Shown: positions 1 through 8,759 of the stretch, piece after piece | Numbering within the stretch: position 1 is the first letter of the stretch | Layout: each line of letters starts with the position of its first letter | Source: JABAAE01 sp036336715 | GTDB lineage: Bacteria > Planctomycetota > Planctomycetia > Pirellulales > Pirellulaceae | NCBI GenBank assembly: GCA_036336715.1 | Contig: JAYZFP010000045.1 | Location: 1-40,029 of the forward strand | Reading direction: 5' to 3' | DNA: 40,029 bases | Translations under genes and position numbers: made by a program | Notes under the pieces: model-generated | The model's database searches: none | What the model saw: only the letters and a program-made list of their open reading frames with translations | What the model was told of the DNA's origin: nothing

Positions 1-124
1 CCGCTTGGAGGTCCATTTCATCCTTCGCAGTGACTCACCCCGGACGGTGGCAGGCTATAATCGAGGCAGGGTTACCTGGATAGAATCGAAGATGGGAGTC
101 AAACGGCTGATGTTGAAAAAGGTA

Positions 125-1567
125 ATGAGCAACGGGAAATGTCATCAGGGAATTTCCCGACTGTTGGTCGGTTTGCTGATCGCCCTTTTTCCGCTGGCGG
201 GCAGGTCGGCTGAAACAACAAGTGTTTCCAAGCGGCCCAATATCGTTCTGATCATGGCGGATGACATGGGCTACGAAGCGCTGTCCGTCAATGGAAGTGA
301 ATCCTGCAAATCTCCGAATCTTGACCGGATTGCAAAGACAGGCATTCGGTTTACCAACTGTTTTGCCAATCCTCTCTGCACGCCATCGCGGGCAAAAATC
401 ATGACCGGACAATACAACGTGAGGAACTATGTCAAATTCGGTGTGCTGGACCGAGGACAGGTTACGTTCGCGCATCAGTTGAAAAAAGTCGGTTACCGGA
501 CCTGCATTGCCGGTAAATGGCAACTTGGGAAACAGGCAGATTCTCCGCAGCATTTCGGGTTTCAGCAATCCTGCCTCTGGCAGCACACCCGGAGCGGTCG
601 CTCCCGGAAGGATGGGAAAGCTGTAGACCGTCGATTCGTGAATCCTCTGCTGGAAATTAATGGCCAGGAAAAGGATTTTACCGGGGGCGAGTACGGTCCC
701 CAAGTCTGTACTGACTTTATCTGCAAGTTCATCGAGCAGAATCATGATCAGCCGTTCCTGGTTTACTACCCCATGATTCTTACTCACTGCCCTTTTGATC
801 CCACTCCCGATTCCCGGGACTGGGATCCAAAACGACGGGGTTCCACGACCTACAAGGGGGACCGGAATGATCCTCAACGGCATTTCGTGGACATGGTGGC
901 TTATGCAGACAAGGCAGTGGGACAGATCCAAAAGCAGCTCGAAAAATCGGGCGTTCGGGAGAACACTCTTTTTCTGTTTACCGGAGACAATGGTACGGAC
1001 AAGCCGATCGTGACTCCCTGGAATGGGCGAAAGGTTGTCGGTGGCAAGGGGACGATGACCGACGAGGGAACACGGGTTCCGATGATTGCCAGTTGGCCGG
1101 CCGGTATTTCGCACCCGGGGACCGTGGTCGATGACCTGGTGGAATTTGTAGATGTTCTGCCCACGCTGTGCGAGGTTTCCGGGGCGAAACTGCCTTCCGA
1201 TGACCCCGGGGATGGCGTGAGTCTGCTCCCCGTTTTCAAGGGACGCTCCGAGGCACGTCAAAAGGACTGGATTTACATCTGGTACCGGGGCCAGGTGATG
1301 GTTCGCAACAAGAGATATGCTCTTGTCGCCAAGGCTGACGGCAGCCAGCCCCGGCTGACACGCTATGAAGGATCCTTCGCCGGAATGGAATTGAAAGATG
1401 CCGAACTTTCGAAAGCGGCACGGAATGTCAAAAAAGAGTTCCGGGGGATTCTGACTCAGCTTGGCAAAACCCGTTTGACCGGAGTCAGTCCGGAAACGAG
1501 GGCACAGGTAGAAAAACAGGCTGAAAAACAGCAAAAGAAAAATAAAAAAAACGCTAACCGCAAGTGA
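125..1567 (+). CDS. Type I sulfatase (exported)
   Basis: Formylglycine-dependent sulfatase of the alkaline phosphatase superfamily, expected to hydrolyse sulfate esters of polysaccharides in the periplasm. From the ATG at 125 the protein is 480 residues: a signal peptide (about 1-29, hydrophobic LLVGLLIALFPLAG), the PNIVLIMADDMG metal-binding strand (residues 39-50), and the formylglycine motif CTPSR with Cys85, followed by AKIMTG. Further metal ligands are in GDNGTDKP, and a GTMTDEGTRVPMI segment follows. The C-terminus ends in a Lys/Gln-rich tail. The frame is open to position 5 and ATGs at 92 and 110 are also possible; 125 is chosen because it places the signal peptide at the N-terminus. 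Its last 14 bases overlap the convergent HAD gene. The true substrate cannot be read from sequence. No formylglycine-generating enzyme gene lies in the window. Confidence 0.93.
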   Translation: MSNGKCHQGISRLLVGLLIALFPLAGRSAETTSVSKRPNIVLIMADDMGYEALSVNGSESCKSPNLDRIAKTGIRFTNCFANPLCTPSRAKIMTGQYNVRNYVKFGVLDRGQVTFAHQLKKVGYRTCIAGKWQLGKQADSPQHFGFQQSCLWQHTRSGRSRKDGKAVDRRFVNPLLEINGQEKDFTGGEYGPQVCTDFICKFIEQNHDQPFLVYYPMILTHCPFDPTPDSRDWDPKRRGSTTYKGDRNDPQRHFVDMVAYADKAVGQIQKQLEKSGVRENTLFLFTGDNGTDKPIVTPWNGRKVVGGKGTMTDEGTRVPMIASWPAGISHPGTVVDDLVEFVDVLPTLCEVSGAKLPSDDPGDGVSLLPVFKGRSEARQKDWIYIWYRGQVMVRNKRYALVAKADGSQPRLTRYEGSFAGMELKDAELSKAARNVKKEFRGILTQLGKTRLTGVSPETRAQVEKQAEKQQKKNKKNANRK

Positions 1568-2315
1568 GTTTTTCAAGAATCAACCCCAGGACCCGGTCAA
1601 CCGGCTCGAGGGAAGTGACCTCGCTGGCCGAATTGGGTTCCGGGCAGGTGTGTCCATAGCGATTCAGCCAGATCGCATGCAGGCCAAGTTTGCGTGCCCC
1701 CATGATATCGGAGGTCCACGAGTCACCGATCATCACCGACCGTGCGGGAGTTCCACCGAGTTCGGTCAGGGCAGCCTCGAAAATGCGTGGGTCCGGCTTG
1801 GAGAAACCGATCGCTTCGGGAACGACCAGGGCATCGACATAACGGGCGATACCGATCCGGTCCAGCTTGGTGGTCTGTTCCAGGAGGGTGTGGTTGGTCA
1901 CGATGCCAACCCGGCAGTTGTTGGCAGCGAGCTGGTTCAGCAAATCCAGTGCACCCGGTACCGGTCGATAGGCATCCTGGTAGGCTCGCATGAAGGCATC
2001 GGCGGCCTCGGCTGCCCATTCATCCGGGATTTCGCATGGAATGTTTTCCGATAGCAGAATGGCCCATCGCCGGAGCCGCGACTCTTCGAGGTCGATGTGC
2101 CCCTCCAGGAATTTCTGGTGCCAGGTTTCAAGCAGTTCCTGGTACCTGTTTTCCAGGTCCTCAAAGCGGACTCCCAGGAGTTCAGGGTATTTCTGCTGGA
2201 TGGACCGCAGGGCGGTCCGACTGCAGAATTGATGATCGAACAGAGTGTCGTCGAGATCGAAAAGGACGACCGGATGCCCAGCGACCCCGGCGTTTGAAGG
2301 TGCAACACTCGTCAT
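1554..2315 (-). CDS. HAD-superfamily hydrolase (HAD-IA, phosphatase-like)
   Basis: Cytoplasmic haloacid-dehalogenase-type hydrolase of 253 residues, probably a small-molecule phosphatase. All four HAD motifs are visible: motif I DLDDTLFD (about 20-27), motif II in VTNHT, motif III Lys in GFSKPDPRIFEA, and motif IV GDSWTSDIMGA. A helical cap with conserved aromatic residues lies between motifs I and II, as in YjjG-like nucleotidases or phosphoglycolate phosphatases, so the exact substrate is open. It starts 11 bp after the lactonase stop codon on the same strand, so the two genes are probably one transcript. The 3' end overlaps the convergent sulfatase by 14 bp, leaving no room for separate terminators. 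Confidence 0.93.
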   Translation of the reverse strand: MTSVAPSNAGVAGHPVVLFDLDDTLFDHQFCSRTALRSIQQKYPELLGVRFEDLENRYQELLETWHQKFLEGHIDLEESRLRRWAILLSENIPCEIPDEWAAEAADAFMRAYQDAYRPVPGALDLLNQLAANNCRVGIVTNHTLLEQTTKLDRIGIARYVDALVVPEAIGFSKPDPRIFEAALTELGGTPARSVMIGDSWTSDIMGARKLGLHAIWLNRYGHTCPEPNSASEVTSLEPVDRVLGLILEKLTCG

Positions 2316-2326
2316 GCCGAGGGGAT

Positions 2327-3478
2327 TTATTCGGGTTGGAAAAGGATGCAGATGGGCGAGGGGACATTGATAATCGCCCCCCGCTGATAGGTTAATTTGC
2401 CGGTTTCCGGGTCAATCCTGTGGGCGGCGACGGTGTTGGAATCTGCCCCTGCGGCCAGCAGCCAGGTTCCGGTCGGGTCGAGGTTGATGTTGCGGGGAAA
2501 CGCTCCCCGAATGGGCTGCACCTGCACGACTTTCAGCTGACCATTGGCCGGATCTGCCTGGTAAACGGAAACGGTATCGTGCCCACGGTTGGAGGAATAG
2601 ACCCACCTTCCATTGGGATGGACCAGGATTTCTGCGGCCGAGTTGAAGGACTCGGCTGCCTTGGTCGCTTCACTCAATGCGGGCGTGGTGGTCAATCGGC
2701 TGGCAGTGCCCTCTTTGGCATCCCAGGCAAATGTAGAGACCGAAAGCGAGAGTTCATTCAGTAAAAAGATAAAACGCCCATCCACCGAAAACCTCATGTG
2801 TCTCGGTCCACCACCGGCGACGGACTGGCCGAACCCGTGCCTGGCAATGGCGGGCCCGTTCCCGTCTACCCGGTAGATGACAATCTGGTCCAGTCCGAGG
2901 TCGGGTACCAGTGCAAAACGATGATCGGGTGAGAAACCACACCAATGGGGATGCGGCGAATCCTGGCGTCTTCCCACGACCCGGGAACCTCCCTCGTGTT
3001 CACTGACCGTGGGGGGCTTGAGGATTCCTTTCAAATCCAGTGGAAAAAGGGCAGTCGAGCCACCACCGTACTGTGCGGTCAGGAGGAATTTCCCGGAGGG
3101 ATGAACTGCCAGGTGAGCTCCACCACCATCCGGGTTGGCCATCCGGGTGAACTCGATCAGCTTTCCCTGCTTGCTGACCTGGTAACCAACGACACCGGCG
3201 GATTGGGCTTTGTCTTTCCACCTCGCCACGGCGTAAAGCCTGTCACCGTCAGGATGGAAGTCCAGAAAGCCGGGGGCACCAATTCGGGCCGCCAGTCGAG
3301 GCTGGGAAAATCGCCCGCTTTGAGGGTCAAAGGTCGCCTGGTAGATTCCCTCGGAACCTTTGCTACCGGTGCCGAAAAAAACATTCCGGGGTTGAGCGTT
3401 GGCCGAAGGGTGGCTGACATTCGCCAACAGGCAAACCAGGAGAGAAAAAAATGCCGAGCGGGTGGGGTGCATGATCAT
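2327..3478 (-). CDS. Lactonase family protein (6-phosphogluconolactonase-type beta-propeller), exported
   Basis: Seven-bladed propeller of the PF10282 lactonase family, which contains 6-phosphogluconolactonase (Pgl) and secreted relatives. From the ATG at 3478 (MIMHP; 3472 is an alternative) there is a signal peptide of about 27 residues ending near SANA, so the protein is likely periplasmic and not the cytosolic pentose-phosphate enzyme. Family hallmarks visible are SPHPHWCGFSPD, GGGPRHMRFSVDGRF, AAEILVHPNGRWVY followed by SNRGHDTVSVY, and FPRNINLDPTGTWLL. About 383 residues, normal for the family. The frame extends upstream to 3553 but that part lacks a signal peptide. It lies directly upstream of the HAD gene (11 bp) and is divergent from the DUF1080 fusion gene. 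Confidence 0.92.
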   Translation of the reverse strand: MIMHPTRSAFFSLLVCLLANVSHPSANAQPRNVFFGTGSKGSEGIYQATFDPQSGRFSQPRLAARIGAPGFLDFHPDGDRLYAVARWKDKAQSAGVVGYQVSKQGKLIEFTRMANPDGGGAHLAVHPSGKFLLTAQYGGGSTALFPLDLKGILKPPTVSEHEGGSRVVGRRQDSPHPHWCGFSPDHRFALVPDLGLDQIVIYRVDGNGPAIARHGFGQSVAGGGPRHMRFSVDGRFIFLLNELSLSVSTFAWDAKEGTASRLTTTPALSEATKAAESFNSAAEILVHPNGRWVYSSNRGHDTVSVYQADPANGQLKVVQVQPIRGAFPRNINLDPTGTWLLAAGADSNTVAAHRIDPETGKLTYQRGAIINVPSPICILFQPE

Positions 3479-3847
3479 CGTTTGCAGGGAATGCGGATTT
3501 GGGCTAACTAAATCGAAAACCTTGGTGAATTGGCACTGGAATATCGAATTCATCGCAGGTGCCTTTCGTGCTTATCGGGCAAGTGCCGGTTTCAGGAGCG
3601 GCCCTTCTGATGATAGTATGAACGTGTGACGTTTGGCCTGCCAGTGGATGCCGCAGTCTGCGTTTTCGGGAGCATGGTTTCAGGGGACCAACCAATGGTT
3701 TTGCCCTGATTCGCTTCTGGAACCCCAATTGAATCTGGCCGGTAAGATTGCGAGCCGGGGAATTCGATTTTTCCCTCTCAGCCGTGAAATGTTCTGATGG
3801 CCATTTGGCGTCAGAGAAATGCGAATCTGATAAAAAAAGAGCCGATA
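3479..3847. other. Divergent intergenic region
   Basis: About 370 bp between the lactonase (minus) and the DUF1080-propeller-cytochrome gene (plus). It must hold both promoters. I see no clear sigma-70 hexamer pair, riboswitch or RNA gene in it. Confidence 0.5.
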
Positions 3848-6800
3848 ATGAGATTGTTTTGTTTTCCGCTGGCCGGGTGCCTGTTTTTCCTGATTGCCTG
3901 TCAAGCAACTGCCCAGCAGGGCCAGTTCCTCTTCAATGGAAAGGACCTGAGCGGTTGGGAAGGCAATACCAGGTTCTGGAGTGTTCGGGACGGTGCCATC
4001 CTGGGGCAGACTTCCAGCCAAAACCCGACCAAGGGGAACACCTTCCTGATCTGGAAGGGGGGCGAAGTCGGCGACTTTGTCTTGCGGACCAAAGTCCGTT
4101 TTTCGGGTAATAACTCGGGAGTGCAATACCGGAGTGAACGGATCGGCAAGCCAGAGGATTTTGCGGTGAAGGGTTACCAGGCGGACCTGCATCCCAAGGC
4201 CGAATACTTCGGAATGTTGTATGCCGAAAAATGGCGTGGCATCGTTGCCAAGCGGTTTCAGCAGGTCAACGTTGGCAAGGACGGAAAGGCCCGTGTGGTA
4301 GGCGAGGTGGGCGACCGAAACCAGAAACTGACCGGTGATCAATGGAATGAATTGACAATCGTTGCGGCTGGCAACCGCCAGGTGCACCTTGTCAACGGAG
4401 TCACGACCATTGACCTGGTCGATGATCATCCCGAGGCCCGTCGAAAGGGAATCCTTGCTTTGCAACTTCATGCCGGTGCCCCGATGAAAGTCGAATTCAA
4501 GGAAATCCGACTGCGGAAACTGGATGCTGCAAGTGCCAAAGCCGCCATCGATGAGTTGACCGGCAAAAAGGATTCCAAAGAGGGAAACCGGGCTACGCCC
4601 GTTGATCGAGTCAAGGCCGCCCCCGGGTTTCGCGTCGAGTTGCTTTATTCCGTCCCGGCGGAAAAACAGGGTTCCTGGGTCAATTTGTGCACGGATGACC
4701 GGGGACGGATCCTCGTCAGTGACCAGTTCGGCAAGCTGTATCGGCTGAATCCTCCGGCAGCCGGGAAAACGTTGTCGGAAACGGATGTGCAGCCGGTGGC
4801 GGCCAACATCCGTGCGGTCAACGGGATGGTTTGGGCCTTCGGTGCTCTTTATGTCGGGGTGAACGATTACGAAAAAAAGATCCCCTCGGGGCTGTACCGG
4901 ATTTCGGACAGCAACGGAGACGACCAGCTGGACAAAGTTGAATTACTGCGTGAGTTGCAGGCACGGGGAGATCACGGTGTGCACGCGGTTGTGCCGGGGC
5001 CCGATGGCAAATCGCTGTTCCTGGTCACCGGCAACAGTACCCGTCCGACCGGGACCGCCAAAACCTCTCCGGTCCCCTCCGTATGGGGTGAAGACCACCT
5101 GCTTCCCAGTTTTCCTGACGGTCGGGGGCATAACCGGGGCGTGTTGGCGCCCGGCGGGATTATCTACCGGGTCGACCCGGACGGAAAGAATTTTGAAGCC
5201 TATGCAAACGGGTTTCGGAATATTTTTGACGCGGCATTCAACCGTGACGGGGAATTGTTCACCTACGATGCGGACATGGAATATGATTTCAATGCGCCCT
5301 GGTACCGTCCAACGCGAATCTGCCAGGTGACCAGCGGTTCTGAATTCGGCTGGCGAAACGGAGCAGGCAAGCGTCCACCGTTTTACGCCGACAACCTGCC
5401 GGCAGTGCACGATATCGGGCCCGGTTCCCCGACCGGTGTGACTTTTGGATACGGGGCAAAGTTTCCGGCCAAGTACCAGAATGCACTTTATGCTCTCGAC
5501 TGGAGCTGGGGAAAGCTGTACGCGGTACATCTCAAGCCGGAGGGTTCGTCCTATTCCGCCACCCGGGAAGAATTTGTCACTGGGGCGCCGTTACCAATCA
5601 CTGATGCCATCATTCACCCAGGTGATGGGGCCATGTATTTCACCATCGGCGGTCGCCGGGTTCAGTCCGGGTTGTACCGCGTTACCTACGACGGCAAGGA
5701 ACCGACGGGTCCGGTCCCAGGCGTTTCCGACGAGAGCCAGGCCCGCAACCTGCGGCGAACGCTGGAATCTTTTCATGGGACACAGGATGAGCAGGCCATT
5801 GAGGCGGCCTGGCCGCATCTCGGACATTCGGACCGGTTCATCCGCTTTGCCGCCCGCACGGCGATCGAACACCAGCCGGTAAAAAACTGGAAGGGCAAAA
5901 CGCTCTCGGAAAAGGATCCGCGGAAGCAGGTGGTCGCGTTGCTGGCGCTGGCCCGGGTGACAGGAGTCTGTCCCCAGCATCGAACCCCGGAGACTCCCCC
6001 TGTGGACACGAGGATGAGAGGGGAACTTCTTGATGCGGTACTGGAGATGGATCTCAAACGACTGGACACCGAGAGTCAGTTGATTCTCCAGCGAACCGTC
6101 CAGGTCATCCTGAACCGGTTTGGAAAACCAGACGCGGAGCGGCAGGCAAAGCTGGTGGAAGCGATCGACCCGTTGTTTCCTTCCGAATCGGCCGAGTTGA
6201 ACTGGCTGCTATGTGAAACACTGGCTTGGCTGGAGTCACCCCTGGTGGCGCGGAAGGCGATCGAATTGATCGAAAGTGTGCCCACCCAGGAAGAGCAGAT
6301 GCAATACGCCCGCTCGATCCGGTTGCTGAAGTCCGGTTGGACACTGGAGCTGCGAAAAAAATATTTCCAGTGGTTTCTCAAGGCCGCCAACTACCGTGGG
6401 GGAGCCAGCTTTGAAAAATTCGTGCAGTTCATCCGCCAGGACGCGGTCGCTTCGCTGAACGCCAGGGAAAAAATGACGCTCAAGAAGTTACTGGCCCGGA
6501 AACCTGAAAAAAAATCTGCACTGGAAAACCTGGGCCAGGTTTTTGCAGGCAGGACCCCCAAACGCTGGACGCTGGAAGAACTTTCCCAGGCAGCCAAAAC
6601 CGGTATGCAGAAGCGTGATTTTTCCAGGGGACAAAAGATGTTTGCTGCCGCCGGTTGCTACGCCTGTCACCGGTTCAAGAACCAGGGCGGGATGACCGGC
6701 CCTGACCTTTCGACGGCCGGGCGACGCTATTCAGTGAATGATCTTCTTGACCAGGTGATTCATCCCAGCAAGGTAATCAATGACCAGTTTTCATCGGTCA

Positions 6801-7072
6801 TGGTACAGACCGATGACGGGCTCGTGCATAATGGTGTGATTGTCAACCTGGGTGTGCGTCGCAATGGAAGCATGCTTGTGTTGAATACCGATCTTACCGA
6901 TCCCAACCAGCGGGTGAGTATCGACCGGGAAACCATTGAGAAGATCAAGGTGTCCAAGGTCTCACCCATGCCGGCCGGTCTGTTTGACCTCATGACCCGG
7001 GAGGAAATCCTGGACCTGGTTGCCTACCTGATCAGCGGCGGTGATGCCAAGCATGAGTTCTTCAGTCGGTAG
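3848..7072 (+). CDS. DUF1080 / sugar-dehydrogenase-like propeller / haem c fusion protein
   Basis: Secreted multidomain protein of 1,074 residues. The N-terminal export signal MRLFCFPLAGCLFFLIACQA has a lipobox-like LIAC, so it may be a lipoprotein. Residues about 25-225 form a DUF1080 (3-keto-disaccharide hydrolase-type) jelly roll, with LFNGKDLSGWEG, NNSGVQYRSE and GYQADLHP. About 250-620 is a membrane-bound-dehydrogenase-like propeller (PGFRVELLY, NGMVWAFGALYVG, YANGFRNIFDAAFNRDGELF). About 640-900 is helical, HEAT-like. The C-terminus is the planctomycete haem domain with CYACH at 937-941, GPDLSTAGRRYS and VAYLISGG. These families are commonly linked to oxidation and hydrolysis of sugars in planctomycetes and Verrucomicrobia; electron transfer from propeller to haem is inferred. 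The start at 3848 is chosen over 3797 because of the signal peptide. A sulfatase follows after 110 bp on the same strand. Confidence 0.93.
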   Translation: MRLFCFPLAGCLFFLIACQATAQQGQFLFNGKDLSGWEGNTRFWSVRDGAILGQTSSQNPTKGNTFLIWKGGEVGDFVLRTKVRFSGNNSGVQYRSERIGKPEDFAVKGYQADLHPKAEYFGMLYAEKWRGIVAKRFQQVNVGKDGKARVVGEVGDRNQKLTGDQWNELTIVAAGNRQVHLVNGVTTIDLVDDHPEARRKGILALQLHAGAPMKVEFKEIRLRKLDAASAKAAIDELTGKKDSKEGNRATPVDRVKAAPGFRVELLYSVPAEKQGSWVNLCTDDRGRILVSDQFGKLYRLNPPAAGKTLSETDVQPVAANIRAVNGMVWAFGALYVGVNDYEKKIPSGLYRISDSNGDDQLDKVELLRELQARGDHGVHAVVPGPDGKSLFLVTGNSTRPTGTAKTSPVPSVWGEDHLLPSFPDGRGHNRGVLAPGGIIYRVDPDGKNFEAYANGFRNIFDAAFNRDGELFTYDADMEYDFNAPWYRPTRICQVTSGSEFGWRNGAGKRPPFYADNLPAVHDIGPGSPTGVTFGYGAKFPAKYQNALYALDWSWGKLYAVHLKPEGSSYSATREEFVTGAPLPITDAIIHPGDGAMYFTIGGRRVQSGLYRVTYDGKEPTGPVPGVSDESQARNLRRTLESFHGTQDEQAIEAAWPHLGHSDRFIRFAARTAIEHQPVKNWKGKTLSEKDPRKQVVALLALARVTGVCPQHRTPETPPVDTRMRGELLDAVLEMDLKRLDTESQLILQRTVQVILNRFGKPDAERQAKLVEAIDPLFPSESAELNWLLCETLAWLESPLVARKAIELIESVPTQEEQMQYARSIRLLKSGWTLELRKKYFQWFLKAANYRGGASFEKFVQFIRQDAVASLNAREKMTLKKLLARKPEKKSALENLGQVFAGRTPKRWTLEELSQAAKTGMQKRDFSRGQKMFAAAGCYACHRFKNQGGMTGPDLSTAGRRYSVNDLLDQVIHPSKVINDQFSSVMVQTDDGLVHNGVIVNLGVRRNGSMLVLNTDLTDPNQRVSIDRETIEKIKVSKVSPMPAGLFDLMTREEILDLVAYLISGGDAKHEFFSR

Positions 7073-7182
7073 TCCTGTTTGCAGTTGGCCTGCCAGGTGG
7101 CGAATACCGGTTTCGGTTTTCCGTTTTTGGGAAAAAACGAAACGACGCGATTTCCTCATTCTATTGATCGTGGATCCTGATC

Positions 7183-8646
7183 ATGAAACCAGACCGAATG
7201 TTGTTTTCTCCCGGGTGCTGCCTGGTAACTTTTTTCCTGGCTCTCGCTTGTAATGTTGCCGGCGAAACGGAAACGGGGCAGATTGGGCAAATCCGAAAGC
7301 AGCCGCATATTATCCTGGTCATGGCGGATGACCAGGGCTGGGGAGATACCGGCTACAGCGGTCATCCGTTCGTTAAAACACCCGCGCTGGATGCGATGGC
7401 CCGTTCCGGATTGGTGTTGAAGCGTTTTTATGCTGCAGCGCCGGTCTGTTCCCCGACCCGGGCAAGTGTGATGACGGGAAGGAATCCGATTCGCGGCAAG
7501 GTTACCAACCATGGTCGCTACCTGAGGCCGCAGGAACAGACGATTGCCGAGTCCTTGAGAAAAGCCGGTTACGTAACCGGGATTTTTGGCAAAGTCCATC
7601 TCGGATCGGGCCAGCCTGATTCCCGCTGCAACCCGGGCGGGATGGGATTCGATGAGTGGGTGGTCGGTCTGAATTTCTTCGATAACGATCCTTATCTCAG
7701 CAGAAACGGAAAAGTGGAGCAACGGCGGGGTAAGGGCTCGGTCATCGCCATGGACGATGCGATTGCCTTTCTTGAAAAGCATCATGCCGGCTCACGGCCC
7801 CTGTTTTCGGTGATCTGGTTTCCCTCTCCCCATGATCCCCACCAGGAGGTTCCCGAGGGGCCGGTTCTTTACAGGGGAAAAAAACAGGCCGGGTATTATC
7901 GTGAAATTACTCTTCTGGATCAGCAGGTTGGGCGTCTCAGGCGGGCGCTAAAAAAGATGGGTATGGCCGAGAATACGATCCTCTGGTACTGCAGCGACAA
8001 CGGTGGACTGGTAGAAGCCACCTCAGGCGGGCGGAAGCGAAAGGGGAGTATTTACGAAGGAGGCCTTCGCGTACCTGGAATCATCGAATGGCCGGCGGGA
8101 AACCTGGGCGGTGAGTGCCAGGTGCCGACCTGGACCTGTGATATCTACCCGACACTGCTCAGCCTCGCGGGAATCGATGCCGAGTTTCCCCATCCACTGG
8201 ACGGGGAGGATATCAGCGGGATTCTCAGGGGGTGCGTTCATGAGCGACAACGGCCAATGGGATTCTGGCACCAGTTCCAGCAGGGGCAGTCCACCTGGAG
8301 TGATCGCATCCTCAAGGATATTTTCGAAAAACAGCAAGCCGGTGCGCCCCTGCCTCACAATTCCCAGCGTCTGCTGAAGGATGTGGATGAATTTCCCCAG
8401 TTTGTTGAAGCTGCTTCCAGGGGACATGCTGCCTGGAACGACTGGCCCTGGAAATTGCATCGCATCAACGGTGAAAAATATGAACTTTATCATCTACAGG
8501 AAGATCCGATGGAACAGACCGATCTTGCGGGGCAGGCGGACCAGCAGCAGCGATTGCAGCGGATGAAAAGGGAACTGCAGGACTGGATGCGATCGGTTGT
8601 GCGGAGTCTTAACGGAAAAGACTATTCACAGGGTGTGCCCCGCTAA
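7183..8646 (+). CDS. Type I sulfatase (exported)
   Basis: Sulfatase of 487 residues. The signal peptide is about 1-27 (LVTFFLALACNVAG, with a possible lipobox Cys23). IILVMADDQGWGDTGY at 43-58 carries the Asp pair. The formylglycine motif is CSPTR with Cys89, followed by ASVMTGRNPIRG. Catalytic HLGSG, PSPHDPHQEV and the SDNGGL metal site are all present, so it should be active if the Cys is matured. C-terminal YELYHLQEDPMEQTDLAG is typical of the family. It lies 110 bp after the DUF1080 fusion gene on the same strand and is probably co-transcribed, suggesting desulfation and sugar oxidation of the same glycan. Substrate unknown. Confidence 0.93.
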   Translation: MKPDRMLFSPGCCLVTFFLALACNVAGETETGQIGQIRKQPHIILVMADDQGWGDTGYSGHPFVKTPALDAMARSGLVLKRFYAAAPVCSPTRASVMTGRNPIRGKVTNHGRYLRPQEQTIAESLRKAGYVTGIFGKVHLGSGQPDSRCNPGGMGFDEWVVGLNFFDNDPYLSRNGKVEQRRGKGSVIAMDDAIAFLEKHHAGSRPLFSVIWFPSPHDPHQEVPEGPVLYRGKKQAGYYREITLLDQQVGRLRRALKKMGMAENTILWYCSDNGGLVEATSGGRKRKGSIYEGGLRVPGIIEWPAGNLGGECQVPTWTCDIYPTLLSLAGIDAEFPHPLDGEDISGILRGCVHERQRPMGFWHQFQQGQSTWSDRILKDIFEKQQAGAPLPHNSQRLLKDVDEFPQFVEAASRGHAAWNDWPWKLHRINGEKYELYHLQEDPMEQTDLAGQADQQQRLQRMKRELQDWMRSVVRSLNGKDYSQGVPR

Positions 8647-8665
8647 ACAAGGGTTGCGATTCTTT

Positions 8666-8693
8666 GGTTCACTGATCCACAGGTTCACTGATC
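8666..8693. repeat. 12-bp direct repeat between convergent genes
   Basis: GGTTCACTGATC occurs at 8666-8677 and 8682-8693, four bases apart. The second copy runs into the 10-bp palindrome ACTGATCAGT (8687-8696). It lies in the 113-bp gap between the convergent sulfatase and DUF1501 genes. No T-tract follows, so it is not a typical terminator. Function unknown. Confidence 0.6.
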
Positions 8694-8759
8694 AGTCGGT
8701 TTGGCGGAACCTCCTGCTGGCTGAGCGAAAAAAGATCGGGCCAGATTCCAGCCGATCAC

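Noticed and set aside
35..1576. 513-residue minus-strand open frame opposite the first sulfatase
   Set aside because: It is antisense to a sulfatase with intact motifs and shows no domain; a typical shadow in GC-rich DNA.
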